DNA of 64,000 nt from Tuctoria greenei (GCA_036927565.1 JAYESD010000001.1:114061110-114125109), one strand, 5' to 3'; counted from the stretch's first letter, positions 45,309 through 56,941 are shown. Notes: generated by a model from the sequence alone, not told the origin. Program-made: numbers and translations.

Positions 45309-46300
45309 GACCTGAGAATGAGTGGCATGATTGAGAATGAATGGTACAAGGCATAGGTATGGAAGGATAGCGAGGAATTGCATTGAGTAATTGAAAAGTT
45401 AGGTTTTGAGTACAGAAAAATCTGACTTGTCCGGTGTACAGGCACGGACTAGTCAGGGGGACCGGACTTGTCCGTGCATGGACCGGACTAGTCCGATACT
45501 CATCATCAAAAACCTATGCTACCAGTCAAATGTTGATTCCTAATGCACAACAAGCATAGAAAAAATTTAATACATCAAGGAGGCATGTATATAGTGAAAT
45601 ATGCTAGGCTATTCGATCAACAATGAAGAAATTTGGAATTTCTAGGGTTTGAGTGAAAATTACCAAAGAAATCGATAGATGCTCGAAGAGGAAGGTGTTG
45701 AAGTCCGGACTTGTCCGTGAACTTCAATCTTCAAGCAAGGATGCTTGATATCCACCCAAATGCGGAGCTTTATGGTGGAGGGGATGCATAATCGCCTTGG
45801 GAGCTCGAGTGGAAGAGAGAGAACGCATGAGGCAAGAGTGGAGGATGATGTGATTAGGGTTTGGCGGCGGCTAGGGTTAAGGACACGAAAAATCGGACAA
45901 GTCCGCAAGAGACCGGACTAGTCCAAACTTATCCAGAGGACTATATCGGTCTAGTCCATTATATACCGGACTAGTCCGGCCTAACCGGCACTCTGCGGAC
46001 CAGTCTGCATGGGCGGACAAGTCCGGGTAACCACGGACTAGTCTGTGGTCACTAGGAAGAATTTCTTAGCCCATTCGTATATATTTGAAGGTACATATTT
46101 AGAAAATAGGGAGGCAAATCAAATAAAATAATCTTGATGAATATGACCAGTAGGCATACAAAAATCAAGCAATGATCATAATTCACCAAGATCTAGTAAT
46201 TGACATAGTTTTCCCAAGAAAATTGAGAGAGATGATTTTCACAATCCAATCAACGTATTTTGAAGAATTCATGTAGGTATGCAACATTTCAAGCCACACT
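45309..46300 (-). promoter_or_regulatory. Spacer upstream of the C2 extra ORF with internal palindrome arrays
   Basis: No coding sequence. Palindromes of the U3 type recur: 45422, 45445, 45463 and 45484, then 45894, 45914, 45947, 45967, 45996, 46014 and 46034 (spacing 20, 33, 20, 29, 18, 20 in the second group). A TATA-like CTATATACATG lies on the minus strand near 45585-45597. Both groups are upstream of the extra ORF in its own orientation, so this may be an internal promoter; that is inference. Confidence 0.5.
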
Positions 46301-47660
46301 CCGAGCATCAAGGATATTTAGTTCATTTCGGAGTTCACAAAAGCGTTTTTCATCAAGTGGCTTGGTGAATATGTCGGCCAATTGCTTTTGGGTGTTGACA
46401 TGGGAAATGGCTATGTCTCCTTTCAAGGAATGATCTCTCAAAAAGTGATGTCTTATATCTATGTGTTTAGTTCTAGACTACTCAACTGGGTTGTGGGCAA
46501 TTTTGATGAAACTCTCATTGTCACAAATGAGTGGAATACGGTTCATATTGTAACTGTAATCCCTTAGAGTTTGCCGCATCCAAAGGAGTTGTGCACAACA
46601 ACTCCCAGCTGCAACATACTCCGCTTCGTTTGTGCATAAGGCAATGGAATTTTGTTTCTTGGAGGACCAAGAAACTAAGGATCTCCCTAGGAATTTGCAT
46701 GTACCGGAGGTGCTTTTTCCATCTACTTTGCACTCGGCATAATCTGCATCGGAGTAACCAATGAGATTGAATTTTGAGCCTTTTGGGTACAAAAGACCAA
46801 GGTTGGGTGTATGAACTAGATATCTCAAGATCCTTTTGATGGCTGTCATGTGACATTCCTTAGGATTGGCTTGAAATCTTGCACACAAACACACACTCAA
46901 CGTAATGTCTAGCCTGGAGGCACATAAATAGAATAGAGATCCAATCATAGAGCAATATACCTTTTGGTCGATGCTAGGTCCATCTTCATTGAGATCCATG
47001 TGACCATTTGTTGCCATGGGAGTCTTTATAGGCTTTGCCTTGTCCATACCAAACTTCTTGAGTATGTCTTGCGTGTAATTGGTTTGGCTTATGAACGTCC
47101 CTTCCTTTTGTTGCCACACTTGAAATCCCAAGAAGTACTTTAGCCGTCCCATCATTGACATTTCAATCCTATCTGTCATGATCTTACTAAATTCCTCACA
47201 AAAAGATTGATTAGTTGACCCAAATATTATATCTTCAACATAGATTTAACAAATAAAAAGATCATTGTCAAAATTCTTTGTAAATAGTGTATAATATACT
47301 TTGCCAATCTTAAAGCCATTTTCAATTATGAAATCTCTAAGACACTCGTACCAAGCTTTGGGAGCTTGTTTGAGGCCGTAGAGAGCCTTACGCAATTTGA
47401 ATACGTGGTCGGGAAACTCTTCGTCTTCAAACCCGGGGGGTTGCTCCACATATGCCTCCTCCTTGATTGGTCCATTGAGGAAGGCACTTTTCACATCCAT
47501 TTGATACAGCTTGAAATCATGGTGAGTAGCATATGCAGGTAATATTCTAATAGATTCAAGTCTAGCTACTGGAGCAAAGGTCTCATCGAAATCCAAACCT
47601 TCAACTTGTGAATACCCTTTGGCCACAAGTCATGCCTTTTTCCTTGTCACCACCCCGTGT
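46301..47660 (-). pseudogene. C2 RT and RNase H
   Basis: RT blocks AKGYSQVEGLDFDETFAPVARLESIRIL, DVKSAFLNGPIKEEAYV and LYGLKQAPKAWYE lie at 47246-47626. The YVDD motif reads YVED at 47231-47242, preceded by a stop (about 47248). The frame at 46478-47179 continues through the RT end and RNase H (YSDADYAECKVDGKSTSGTCKFLG, ALCTNEAEYVAAGSC). A stop near 46478 is followed by the usual LRDHFLKGDIAI and ADIFTKPLDEK-like tail to about 46320. It would copy element RNA to DNA; it is inactive. Confidence 0.9.
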
Positions 47661-49485
47661 TCGTCTTGTTTGTTGTGGAAGACCCACTTGGTGCCGACAA
47701 TGTTTGCATTGGGTCTTTCCACGAGTTCCCACACCTCATTCCGCTTGAAGTTGTTCAATTCTTCTTGCATTGCCACCACCCAGTCCAGGTCCTTCAATGC
47801 ATCCTCAACCCTGCGCGGTTCCAAAAAGTATACAAACAAATAGTGTTCACAAAAATTAGCTATACGAGATCTAGTGGTTACTCCCTTTTGGATGTCACCG
47901 ATGATATTGTTGATTGGGTGATCCCTTTGGACGCATTGGTGTACTCTTGGGTGTGGCACTTGAGGCGTTGTATCTTCATGATCATCTTCTTCTCCCCCTA
48001 AATGGTTGCCTACATTGACTTGTTGATTATCTTCATATTCTTGTGGTTGATCTTGTGCTGAAGCTCCCCCTAGATCGTTGACCTCCTCTTTGGTTCATCT
48101 GCCTCATGTACGTGTGGAGGTGGCTCTTCTGGTCGAACTTCACCTAGTGCCATTCTTTTCAATGCTTGAAAAGGAGCTTCTTCTTTACCTAGTACACATG
48201 GATCAACTTGCTCCTTTTGGGAGCCGTTAGTCTCATCGAACGCTATGTCACGTTCTACTTCAACAAGTCCGGAGGTCTTGTTGAAAACACGATAGGCGTA
48301 AGTGTTCGAATCATAACTAAGCAAGAAACCATCATCGGACTTTGAAGCGAACTTTGAAGTCCTAGGCTTCTTGTTCAAAATATAAAATGGAGAACCGAAA
48401 ACTCGAAAATATGAAATATTGGGTTTGTTACTAGTGAGTAGCTCATAGGATGTCTTCTTGAGTAGTCGATGAAGATAAAGTCAATTTACAGCGTGGCAAG
48501 CGGTTTTAATTGCTTTTGCCCAAAATCGATCCGAGGTCTTGTACTCATCGAGCATTGTTCTTGCCATCTCTGTGAGAGTTCGATTCTTTCCTTCAGCAAC
48601 TCTGTTTTGTTGTGGGGAGTACGGAGCTGAGAATTCGTGCTTTATGCCTTCTTCATCAAGGTACTCCTCCACTTGTGTGTTCTTGAACTCCATGCCGTTG
48701 TCGCTTCGAATGTTCTTGATTGTCAATGAGAATTCATTTTGAGCTCGCTTGAAGAACTTCTTGAGTATTCCTTGTGTTTCCGACTTATCATGCAAAAAGA
48801 AAACCCAAGTGAAGCGAGAAAAATCATCAACAACTACTAAACCATATTTGTTACCGCCGATGCTTATGTAGGCAATTGGACCAAATAAGTCCATGTGAAG
48901 TAGCTCGAGCGGTCTTGATGTAGTCATGATGTTCTTGGCGGGGTGAGGTGCTCTAACTTGCTTCCCAGCCTGGCACGCGCTACAAGGCCTATCTTTCTCG
49001 AACACAACATCCTTTAAACCTCGGATGTGATCGCCCTTGAGGATTTTTTGAAGGTTCCTCATACCAACATGCGCTAGCCGTCTATGCCACAGCCAACCCA
49101 TGTTGGTTTTTGCAATCAAGCATGTGTCAAGTTCAGCTTTATCCTTGTTGAAGTCAACAAGATAGAGCTTTCCCTTTAACATACCCTTGAATGCAGAGGA
49201 ACCATCACTCCTCCTAGAAACGGTCACACCCTCGTTAGTGAATAAGCAATTATAACCTTTGTCACATAATTGAGATATGGACAACAGGTTATAATCTAAT
49301 GATACAACATGTAATACATGAGAAAGTGTGTGTTTAGAAGATATTGCAATTTTACCGGTACCAAGCACCTTTCCTTGACTATTATCTCCAAAGTGGATTC
49401 CCTCGTTTAGATCCTCATTTTCCTCATAATCAACGAACATTCTTCTTTCTCCGGTCATATGGTTGGTGCAGCCACTGTCTAGCAC
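47661..49485 (-). pseudogene. C2 protease and integrase
   Basis: Frame 48481-49485 (334 aa) begins at the protease active site LDSGCTNHMTG. It then has the pre-integrase zinc finger (WHRRLAHVGMRNL...CSACQAGKQ) and the integrase core with D in LHMDLFGP, D in IRSDNGMEF and a third motif that reads NRVAEGKNRTLTEMA, where the usual catalytic Glu is followed by Gly. The integrase C-terminus continues at 48070-48378 (SDDGFLLSYDSNTYAYRVFN), and the linker into RT at 47630-47959. Breaks lie near 48480, 48070-47960 and 47630. Confidence 0.9.
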
Positions 49486-49594
49486 CTATTTAGATCCACC
49501 AGAGGAATAGGCCTGCAAAAACAAATTATGCTTTGGTTTTAGGTACCCAAGCTTGCTTGGTTCTTTGGAGGTTAGTTACAATACATTTGGGCAC

Positions 49595-51890
49595 TTACAC
49601 ATGAGACTTGGTGTTCCCATGGCGTGGCCCAACATAATGAGCATAAACCTTGCCAAAATTATTTCTCATTAAGACATACGAGGCATCAAAAGTTCTAAAC
49701 AATAACTGTTGTTGTTTATGTACAAGACCAGTTTGGGAGGCCGAACTTGTCTGGACCCCGACCGGACTAGTCCGAACTTTTTTAGTTTGAGAGGGTCTTC
49801 CCTTTACAAAGGCGATCCTCTCCTTGTTATTCTTATGGCTTTTAGCATGTTGCTTTTCACCATAAGAATAACCAATGCCATATTTGACATTTGGAGGTCT
49901 TTGGTCCAAGTATGCACCGCGTGCATATTTGATCTCCTCCTTGTCGGATATGCCACTTTGGATAGGATGCATGTCCTTTGTAGAGGTCGGCTTGTCTTTC
50001 AAACTGATGTCAATTTTATTGCATGTACAGGTAGAAGCAATCTCAATTTTACTGAGTTGAGAAGGTGAACATGAAGAGGATGAAGGCTCACCATGCTTGA
50101 GTGACTCAACTTGCACTTCAAGGATCTTGTAAACCTTGATCAAGTCAGCAAGTTGGTCCTTGATTGTATAATTTGAGTCGGTTAACTTCAAGCAAGTTTC
50201 CTTGCTCGAAGCTAACTCAAGCTCTAGTGATTTGCTTCGTTCCTTTTCAAGTTCTAGAAGCTTGTCAAGTTTGACATATTCCTCCTTTTGGAAGATGATC
50301 ATTTCCTCTTGACGAGGTATTAACCTCTCCTTCTCAACAAGTTGATCAAGAAAAAATTTCATTTTTGTGACTGTTTTCCTGTCTAGTCCAATAAGCATAT
50401 CCTCATTATCACTATTGATTTCATCATCACTAGAATAGGAATGCATGGAAGGGGGTTTAATGGTTACCTTGCGTTTACCTTCCTTTTCCATAAGGCAAGT
50501 GCCATCTCCCTTCCTTGCGCCGAGTTTAGGGAAGAGAGTAGACTTCTTGGATGTCTTCTCGATGGCTATGCTAGCCATCTCTTCTTCCTCAGATGATGAG
50601 TTCTCATCATTTGAGTCCCACTCTCTCCCAATGTGCGCTTGTTCAGCTTGTTTCTTCTTCTTGAAGAATTTCTTGGGTTGAGGCTTGGCTTCTTTAGTCT
50701 TTTTCTTGTTCTCTTCATATGGGCAATCAACTATAAAGTGGCTATACTCACCACAATTATAGCATGCACGCCTCAACTTTGGCTTTGTTCTTTCCTTGTC
50801 CTTTCCTTCGTTTGATTTGGCTCCTTGTCTTTTCTTCATTATTCTCTTAAATTTCTTCATGAACAATATCGTGTCTTCTCATCTAATTCACTGCTCTTGT
50901 CATCACTGTCTTCTTCTACTTGTGCTTCTCTAGCTTCTTTAAATAGGGGCTTGAGGGTGGACTTCAAAGAAACCCCTTTCTTCTTTGCCGACGTGAGGTC
51001 ACCAATCTCTTTGACATGTTTTTCTTGTTTTTCCATCATCTCGAAGTTGATGATCTTTCCAAGCAATTCATCCGGAGTCATCCTTTTTATCCGGGGCTTT
51101 CTCTAATCATGGAGCATAGGGTGACATTACGAGGCATGAAAGCTCTAAGGATGAGCTTTACCACCTCGTGGTCATTCCACTTCTTACTTCCGTATGATCT
51201 GACCTTGTTGACGAGTGTCTTCAATCGATTGTACATGTCCTGGGGTGACTCGTCTTCTTCAATTGCGAATCTTCCTAATTCGCCTTCGACCATTTCGATC
51301 TTTGCTTCACGCACATGACGGTCACCTTCATGTGCAGTTTGCAGTGTGTCCCAAATCTCCTTAGCAATCTCGAGTCCATCCACCTTGGTGAACTCGTCCC
51401 GACTGAGCGAAGAGGTAATTACTGCCGCGGCTTGAGCATTTCGATGAATAGCCTGCTCTTGGCTTGGTGTGAGCTCTTCGTCGTCGTCCGGGATATCTAT
51501 CCCCGTGCACACAATATGCCATAAACTTGGATTGAGGGAAATTAGATGCATTTTCATATTTTGCCTCCACATTGAGTAATCACTTCCATCGAAATGTGGG
51601 GATTTTCCAAGTGGGATAGACAAATAATGATTATCATTGGAATTAACACGATCATAGTTAAAAGTATATTGGGAGTAGTCGGTGTGACTACTCCCCTTCT
51701 TCTTTTCTTCGATTTTCACTTTTCCTTTGGAAAGTGTCTTCTTTCTTGGGAGCGCCTTTAGTTCAAGTGTCTCCTCATCGTCGTCCTTGAAGTCTTGAAT
51801 GGCTTCGAGGAGCTTCTCCACCTCGAGGTTCTTTTCATCATCAACCTTTTCTTGGTTGTTGCTCTTGTGGGTGTCCTTCATCTCCGACAT
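49595..51890 (-). pseudogene. C2 gag
   Basis: The ATG at 51890 starts an acidic/basic N-terminus (MSEMKDTHKSNNQEKVDDEK). Next comes the copia gag block (GKSPHFDGSDYSMWRQNMKM, AKEIWDTLQTAHEGD), ending at a stop at 51087. Two shifts lead through MTPDELLGKIINFEMMEKQ (50857-51081) into the 423-aa frame 49595-50866. That frame has the zinc knuckle CYNCGEYSHFIVDC, a Lys-rich stretch, a Glu-rich coiled coil and a Ser-rich tail. A palindrome doublet is embedded in its coding sequence at 49742-49774. Confidence 0.88.
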
Positions 51891-51943
51891 GATCTTCTTC
51901 GAGCGATTAGTCTCTTTCTTGAAGAACCTTCTCTGATACCAAT

Positions 51944-53485
51944 TGAATGTGGCCTAGAGGGGGTGGTGAATAGGCCTTTTTGAAATTTGTCAGAACCTGC
52001 AACACTTAACAACCAGTTCAAAACAAGAGATATCGGACTAGTCCGGTAAAGTGTGGACTAGTCCGGTGTGTACGGACTAGGTTGATTAAGTTTGATCGAT
52101 TAATTTGATTCTTCAATTTATACAATCAAATGAAGTGTTAATAGGTTATGAACTAGGTTATACCACAATTCAATCTTATATTTAATGATTCAACTTGAAG
52201 TAAGCAATAATGATTGAAACCCTAGATTATTGTGAAGAATGAGAACGATGAACACAAAACAAGACACAAGGATTTATCCCGTGGTTCGGCTCCCATAGAG
52301 GCAACCAACGTCCACATTGAGGAGTCCACAAAAGGACCGGGTCTTCTCCAACCCTACCCTCGCCGGATCGCCACGAAGGCCAATCCTCTTCCACTTATCA
52401 CAAAGGGGTGAATAACCAAATTCAAATGGGCCTTCTCACACGTTGAGAGCTCCTTGGATTACAACATGAAATACCACAAAGAACACATTCAAAAGATTAC
52501 AATGAAATCACAAAAGTGTGTTAGAGAATCAAACTAAGAGCTCAATGAGTGTTGAACGTGTCTCTCCAATGATCTAGAGTGAATCCTCAAAGGATCGATC
52601 TTTGTTGCACTTAATTTCATGGAGAGATGTGGTTTTTGAGGCTCTAGGGAGGTGTGACGGCACTCGGGTTCGAGAGAGTTTAAAGATGGGTTGTCCACCT
52701 CTATTTATATGGGGTTTCTAAAAGTGACCGTTTGGGTTCAGAAAGATCGGACTACTCCATGGTGGACACCGGACTAGTCCAGTGTGCTCTGTGTAGCAAA
52801 CCCTAAGTGTCTAGAAATATCGGACTAGTTTGGCTAGGAGCGGACTTGTCCAATTTCGCTTCTGGAAATCTTCGGACTAGTCCGATAGACATCGGACTTG
52901 TCCATACATGTGAAACCCTAAGTGGATTGGATGACAAGTCCGCACTTGGAGGACATGTCCAATTTAGGTCAGAGGGTTTTCAAACTAGTCCGTGCAAATA
53001 TCGGACTTGTCCGAATTTGACCAGAGAGAATATCGTACTAGTCCAGTTGTGATCGGACTCCGATTTTGTGTCACTTGTGAAGTGTTTTGAGGACTAGTCC
53101 GCACTGGGGAGGACTAGTCTGATTCTAGTCAGAGAGATATCGGACTAGTCCGATAGATATCAGACTTGTCTGATTTTGTGCAGAGAGAATATCAGACTAG
53201 TCCGGTGTCAATCGGACTAGTCCGGTCCTGTATAACTTTGTGCAATGTGTGTGTTTAATTGTGATTGAGCTCTTGGGGTGTGTTTCCTTAACACAATCCA
53301 TACACAATGATCTACTATTCTTCTTCCTTGAGCTCATTTCCACTTTGCTCCTCATTCTCCCTTCTTTTTGGTACTTTTCTTATTTTGCTATTAAAACCTG
53401 TGCTCATCTCAGCAAATAGGTTAGGATCTCAATTGCTTGTCATAAATCATCCAAAACCCACAAGGGATTCCTAGATGCACTTTCA
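51944..53485 (-). repeat. C2 5' LTR
   Basis: 1542 bp, pairing with 41707-43263. It carries the same palindrome array (about 52745-53224) and TATA box (plus TATTTATA at 52702-52709). The pair differs by scattered substitutions and a few small indels (for example the ATGCAGCGGAAG block near 41881 is missing here), so the insertion is not very recent. Confidence 0.93.
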
Positions 53486-54985
53486 ATTATGCCATGGTGC
53501 TTCTGTAACCAATCCATTGCAAGTATTATGTCCAGTCCTTGTGATTTAAAAACAATGATGTTGGCGAGGAAGTCTACCCCCATTATTTTAAGGCTTACTT
53601 TTGGACATATTATATTTGTTCTCATCTCCCTTCTATGAGACTTAACCAAAAAGATATACTTCATGTGAGATATAGGAAAACTATACTTGGCAACATACTT
53701 TGATGATATGAAGGAATGTGATGCTCCAGAATCAAATAACATAGTTGCCTGGTCGGAGTTTGCGAGTAACATACCAATCACAATGTCCTCAACTTGTTGG
53801 GCTTCCACCACAGAGACATGGTTCACCTTGCCACGAGCAAAATTCTGCTGTCCACGATTACCTTGTGGTGCTCCTCCATTCGGCCTTGGGTTCTGTCTTG
53901 GAGTATTGTCACTTGACCATAGCTTGACTTCAGGCATTGAGATGCAAAGTGTCCCACCTCACCACAAGTATAGCACGCCCTCGCTGCACCAGCAAAGTTA
54001 GGACGAGCTTAACTCTGAGCATTAGTAGGGAAATTGGCATGGGGCGCATGTGGCATTGGAGGGCGAGGTGCTTGCATGGTAGGGTGTTGCTACATTGGCT
54101 GAGCTGGGCACGGTGGGATAGTAGCGCGATATGCAGGAGCAGTTGGGGTGTAGTATGATGCATTTGGTGGTGCATAGCGAGGGCGAACATTGCTTCCTAG
54201 ATGTTGTCCTTGATATGGCACGTTCCTCTCATTATCTTGCTCCATCTCATGAACCTTGTTCTCAACCACAATAGCATTGTTCACAAGCTTCTGGAAATGT
54301 GCATAGTCACTATTGAGCAATTGGACTTGAATCTCAATTTTTGGGCCCCTCACGAATAAGTATTGCTTACGGCTGTCCGTATTCACATCTTCTAGAGCAT
54401 AGTTTGAGAGTTGAGTGAATTTATTAAGGTACTCACTCAGACTCAACCTTCCTTGCCTTAGGTTTTCAAATTCCTGGCTCCTCAAGATCATGACACCTTC
54501 GGAAACATAGTGAGAACGGAAGCTCTCCTTGAATTCTGCCCAAGTGATTCTCTCTTGATTTGCATGGACATTGTAAAAAGCTTCCTACCAATCCGTAGCT
54601 GCTCCAACTATCTGACGGGAGGCAAAAAGGACTTTCTCTCGGTCGTTGCATTGGACAATAGCTAGCTTCTTCTCCACAGATTTTAGCCAATCATCAGCTT
54701 TCATAGGATCATTGGCTTGAGCAAAAGTAGGTGACCTAGTCCTCATAAACCCTCCCAGGCAGTTATGAGGTGGTGGGGGTGGCGGCGGCAGTGGTGGAGG
54801 CATGTGGGGCTGTTATTGGCTTGCAGCTGTCCCAAAGTTTGCATCATAGTTTGCATGAGCTGATTTTGCATAGCCATCAAGTGCTCACGGTTGCTAGCTT
54901 CAGGGCCAAAGGGGGTATTCTCAGGCACACCATTGTTCTCCACATCACCATTGGCATTCCCTTGGTTGCGGGTCACCCTCAGCAT
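53486..54985 (-). pseudogene. G2 gag and protease
   Basis: Gag start is at the ATG at 54985 (MLRVTRNQGNANGD), placed by alignment with A and B. It continues through the Pro-rich block (near 54770-54800), WLKSVEKKLAIVQC (about 54690), ILRSQEFENLRQGRLSLSEYLNKFTQLS (about 54480), and a damaged zinc knuckle near 53950. The protease motif MLFDSGASHSFISSKYVAKYS follows near 53700-53750. Frame changes occur around 54810, 54585 and 53935. The left end at 53486 is the C2 insertion point. Confidence 0.88.
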
Positions 54986-55271
54986 CTGAGGAAAAACAAC
55001 AAGAAATGGAAGGATTTTAGAAAACGTTCCCAACTATATGCATCAAGGGATATGAATCTAAGCAACTACATATATAAGGCTATATGGAGAGGTGGAGAAG
55101 TGCCGAAGCACACCACAATCCTCTACTAAGCACACAAGAACCCAAGCAATCATCACCTAAAAATCAATACAGCAACCAACTATGACCCTTACGAAGTGTT
55201 CTTATGTGCTCTAAAGTGTCCATTCTACATAGGCTGCGTCATACGGTCAACGCGGCGCTGATATAAATTTT
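54986..55271 (-). other. G2 leader with decayed primer binding site
   Basis: Untranslated leader. The PBS, expected as TGGTATCAGAGCC on the minus strand, is decayed to TTATATCAGCGCC near 55248-55262. This agrees with G2 being the oldest element of the nest. Confidence 0.7.
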
Positions 55272-56258
55272 TGATATCCGGTTCCAAAAAATGAACCAAG
55301 TGAACACATATCAATGCCCAATATGTTTAACACACATACACAAGTGCACCACAGAGGATATACAGAAAATAACCACATCACAAGAGTAAATAGGTACCTT
55401 ATTACAATAACTCAATGGTTCACAAATTACAAGTCTCTAATTATTACTGCTGCAATGGAAAGATAAACTAAACTAAGCAGCGCGACTCGATTCCACAGGA
55501 AGTTGACGATAGCACGCGACCTAGTACTCCACGTGATCCTCATGGTACTCCCAAGTATCATGTGTAACTGTTGGTGGGGAATTTCAAGGGTGAGTACATG
55601 TCGTACTCAACAAGTGTGGGAATGTATGACATGTAGCTTAACAAGGAAGATAATCAATGGATAAATGCATAAAAGTATATTCAAATCAGTTGAAATGCGA
55701 TATTATGATTATTAAGTGAGGTCTAATCACATCATAACCCAAACACCAATACCATCATAACCGATTCCAACATATACCATAACCATCTATTCAATAACCG
55801 TTTGACATAATTGACCATAACCATTTGTAATCATGCATAACCATTCATATTCAACTCATAACTGTATAACTGAATCATTGTCACCAACCCATATCCCAAT
55901 TCCAACAATTATACCATAATCAGATCCACAACTCTAATCATATGAGGGTCGAAGTTGCTCATAACCCAGAGCACGACTATCATGATAGTTTTAGACTCTG
56001 CAGAGGTTGTACCACATTACCCACAAGTTTGTAATTTCATCACCCGTCGGCAACTAAAGAAAAACCTCCATTGTGCCAATTACAGTACCTTAGGTGTATG
56101 GCCAAGATATCACAAAATATCCTTTACAATGTGATTACTAGTATGTACGAACCCACTGAGGTTTTACCATAGGTGATGTCTCCAACTGAGCACATCCATC
56201 CAAGGGCCCCCTCTTGTGCCGTTCGGATCACAGGGCAGTCCCACCACTAATGCAAACC
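55272..56258 (-). repeat. G2 5' LTR remnant (promoter-distal end)
   Basis: Matches the first ~1 kb of the G2 3' LTR (24064-25060), including the GAGTAC hairpin at 55592-55608. The promoter and palindrome part, about 2.4 kb, is missing because a G1-family element inserted at 56259. Those bases should lie to the right of the window. Confidence 0.88.
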
Positions 56259-56296
56259 TATAACACCCTCATGTTCATGGATCATGCCTTGCATAC
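56259..56296 (+). repeat. 38-bp tip of an older G1 LTR
   Basis: TATAACACCCTCATGTTCATGG... matches the first 38 bases of the G1 LTR with several substitutions, and is followed directly by the complete LTR of element B. Its last five bases, CATAC (56292-56296), are the expected target duplication of B. The tip is best read as the start of an older G1 element (D) into which B inserted. Confidence 0.8.
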
Positions 56297-56445
56297 TGTA
56301 ACACCCTCATTTTCATGCATCATGCCCTACATACACTCATATAGATGTTTAACATTAACCCACATAAAGAGGAACGAGTTTAAAATTGATTCGGAGCATT
56401 TAAAATTGATTTGGAACAAAACCGCACTTAAAATGCAGGAAAGTG

Positions 56446-56765
56446 CGGACTAGTCCAATTTTGCTGAGGACTAGTCCAATTCCTCTCTGACTAAAAACGG
56501 ACTTGTCCATTTTTGCTGCGGATTAGTCTGATTTTGGCTCTGGAAACTTTCGGACTTGTCCGATTTTGTGCGGACTAGTCCGATATTCCAAGAATCCTTG
56601 AAAAATTGCTAAGTCCTTGGACTTTTCCGGACTAGTCCGGTGTTCCAGTGGACTTGTCCGATTTCCTCTCTATTCAAAGTCAGACTTGTCCAAATTTTGG
56701 CCAGACTTGTCCGATTTTCTCTCTGGACGACTTCGGACTTGTCCGGTCCTTTTCGGACTTGTCCG
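56446..56765 (+). promoter_or_regulatory. Phased palindrome array in element B U3
   Basis: Two blocks of six sites, spacing 21/31/21/32/20, a 57-bp gap, then 21/32/21/32/20. The gap holds CCAAGAATCCTTG, an extra short inverted repeat conserved in all three G1 copies. The array ends about 170 bp before the TATA box. Confidence 0.85.
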
Positions 56766-56933
56766 ATATTTCGCGACTCCGAGCTGATCCTTTGTTTTAC
56801 GACTTGTTTCTTGGGTTTCACATTATGTGGGCCTAGGGACATTGTGACTAAATCTTTTAGAGCCCATGTGGGACTCTAAACCGGCCTCTACTCATCCCAA
56901 ACTCGAAATCCATCTAACCCTAGCCTCCACCTC

Positions 56934-56941
56934 TATATAAA
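56934..56941 (+). promoter_or_regulatory. TATA box of element B 5' LTR
   Basis: TATATAAA in the same context (CCTCTATATAAACAGCCCC) as 5909-5916. Confidence 0.75.

Larger units (their letters stand above)
41707..53485 (-). mobile_element. C2: Sirevirus-like Ty1/copia element, 11.8 kb
   Basis: LTRs 41707-43263 and 51944-53485 with TGAA...TTCA ends, flanked by attac (41702-41706) and attat (53486-53490), a 5-bp duplication with one change. The PBS on the minus strand reads TGGTATCAGAG at 51931-51941. Internal order on the minus strand: gag with zinc knuckle, protease, integrase, RT, RNase H, then an extra ORF where Sireviruses carry the env-like ORF, then polypurine tracts and the 3' LTR. Integrase and RT sequence resemble the SIRE/Maximus lineage. 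Confidence 0.93.
24064..56258 (-). mobile_element. G2: Tekay-like Ty3 element split by nested insertions
   Basis: Pieces of one element in order on the minus strand: 5' LTR remnant 55272-56258; gag and protease 54985-53486; RT start 41701-41088; RT end, RNase H and integrase 31131-27441; 3' LTR 27427-24064. Interruptions are C2 (41707-53485), C3 (31132-41083) and a solo LTR (27893-29264). Joining across each interruption restores recognisable domain order, as judged against element B. Its 5' LTR is cut at 56258 by insertion of a G1-family element. Confidence 0.9.
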
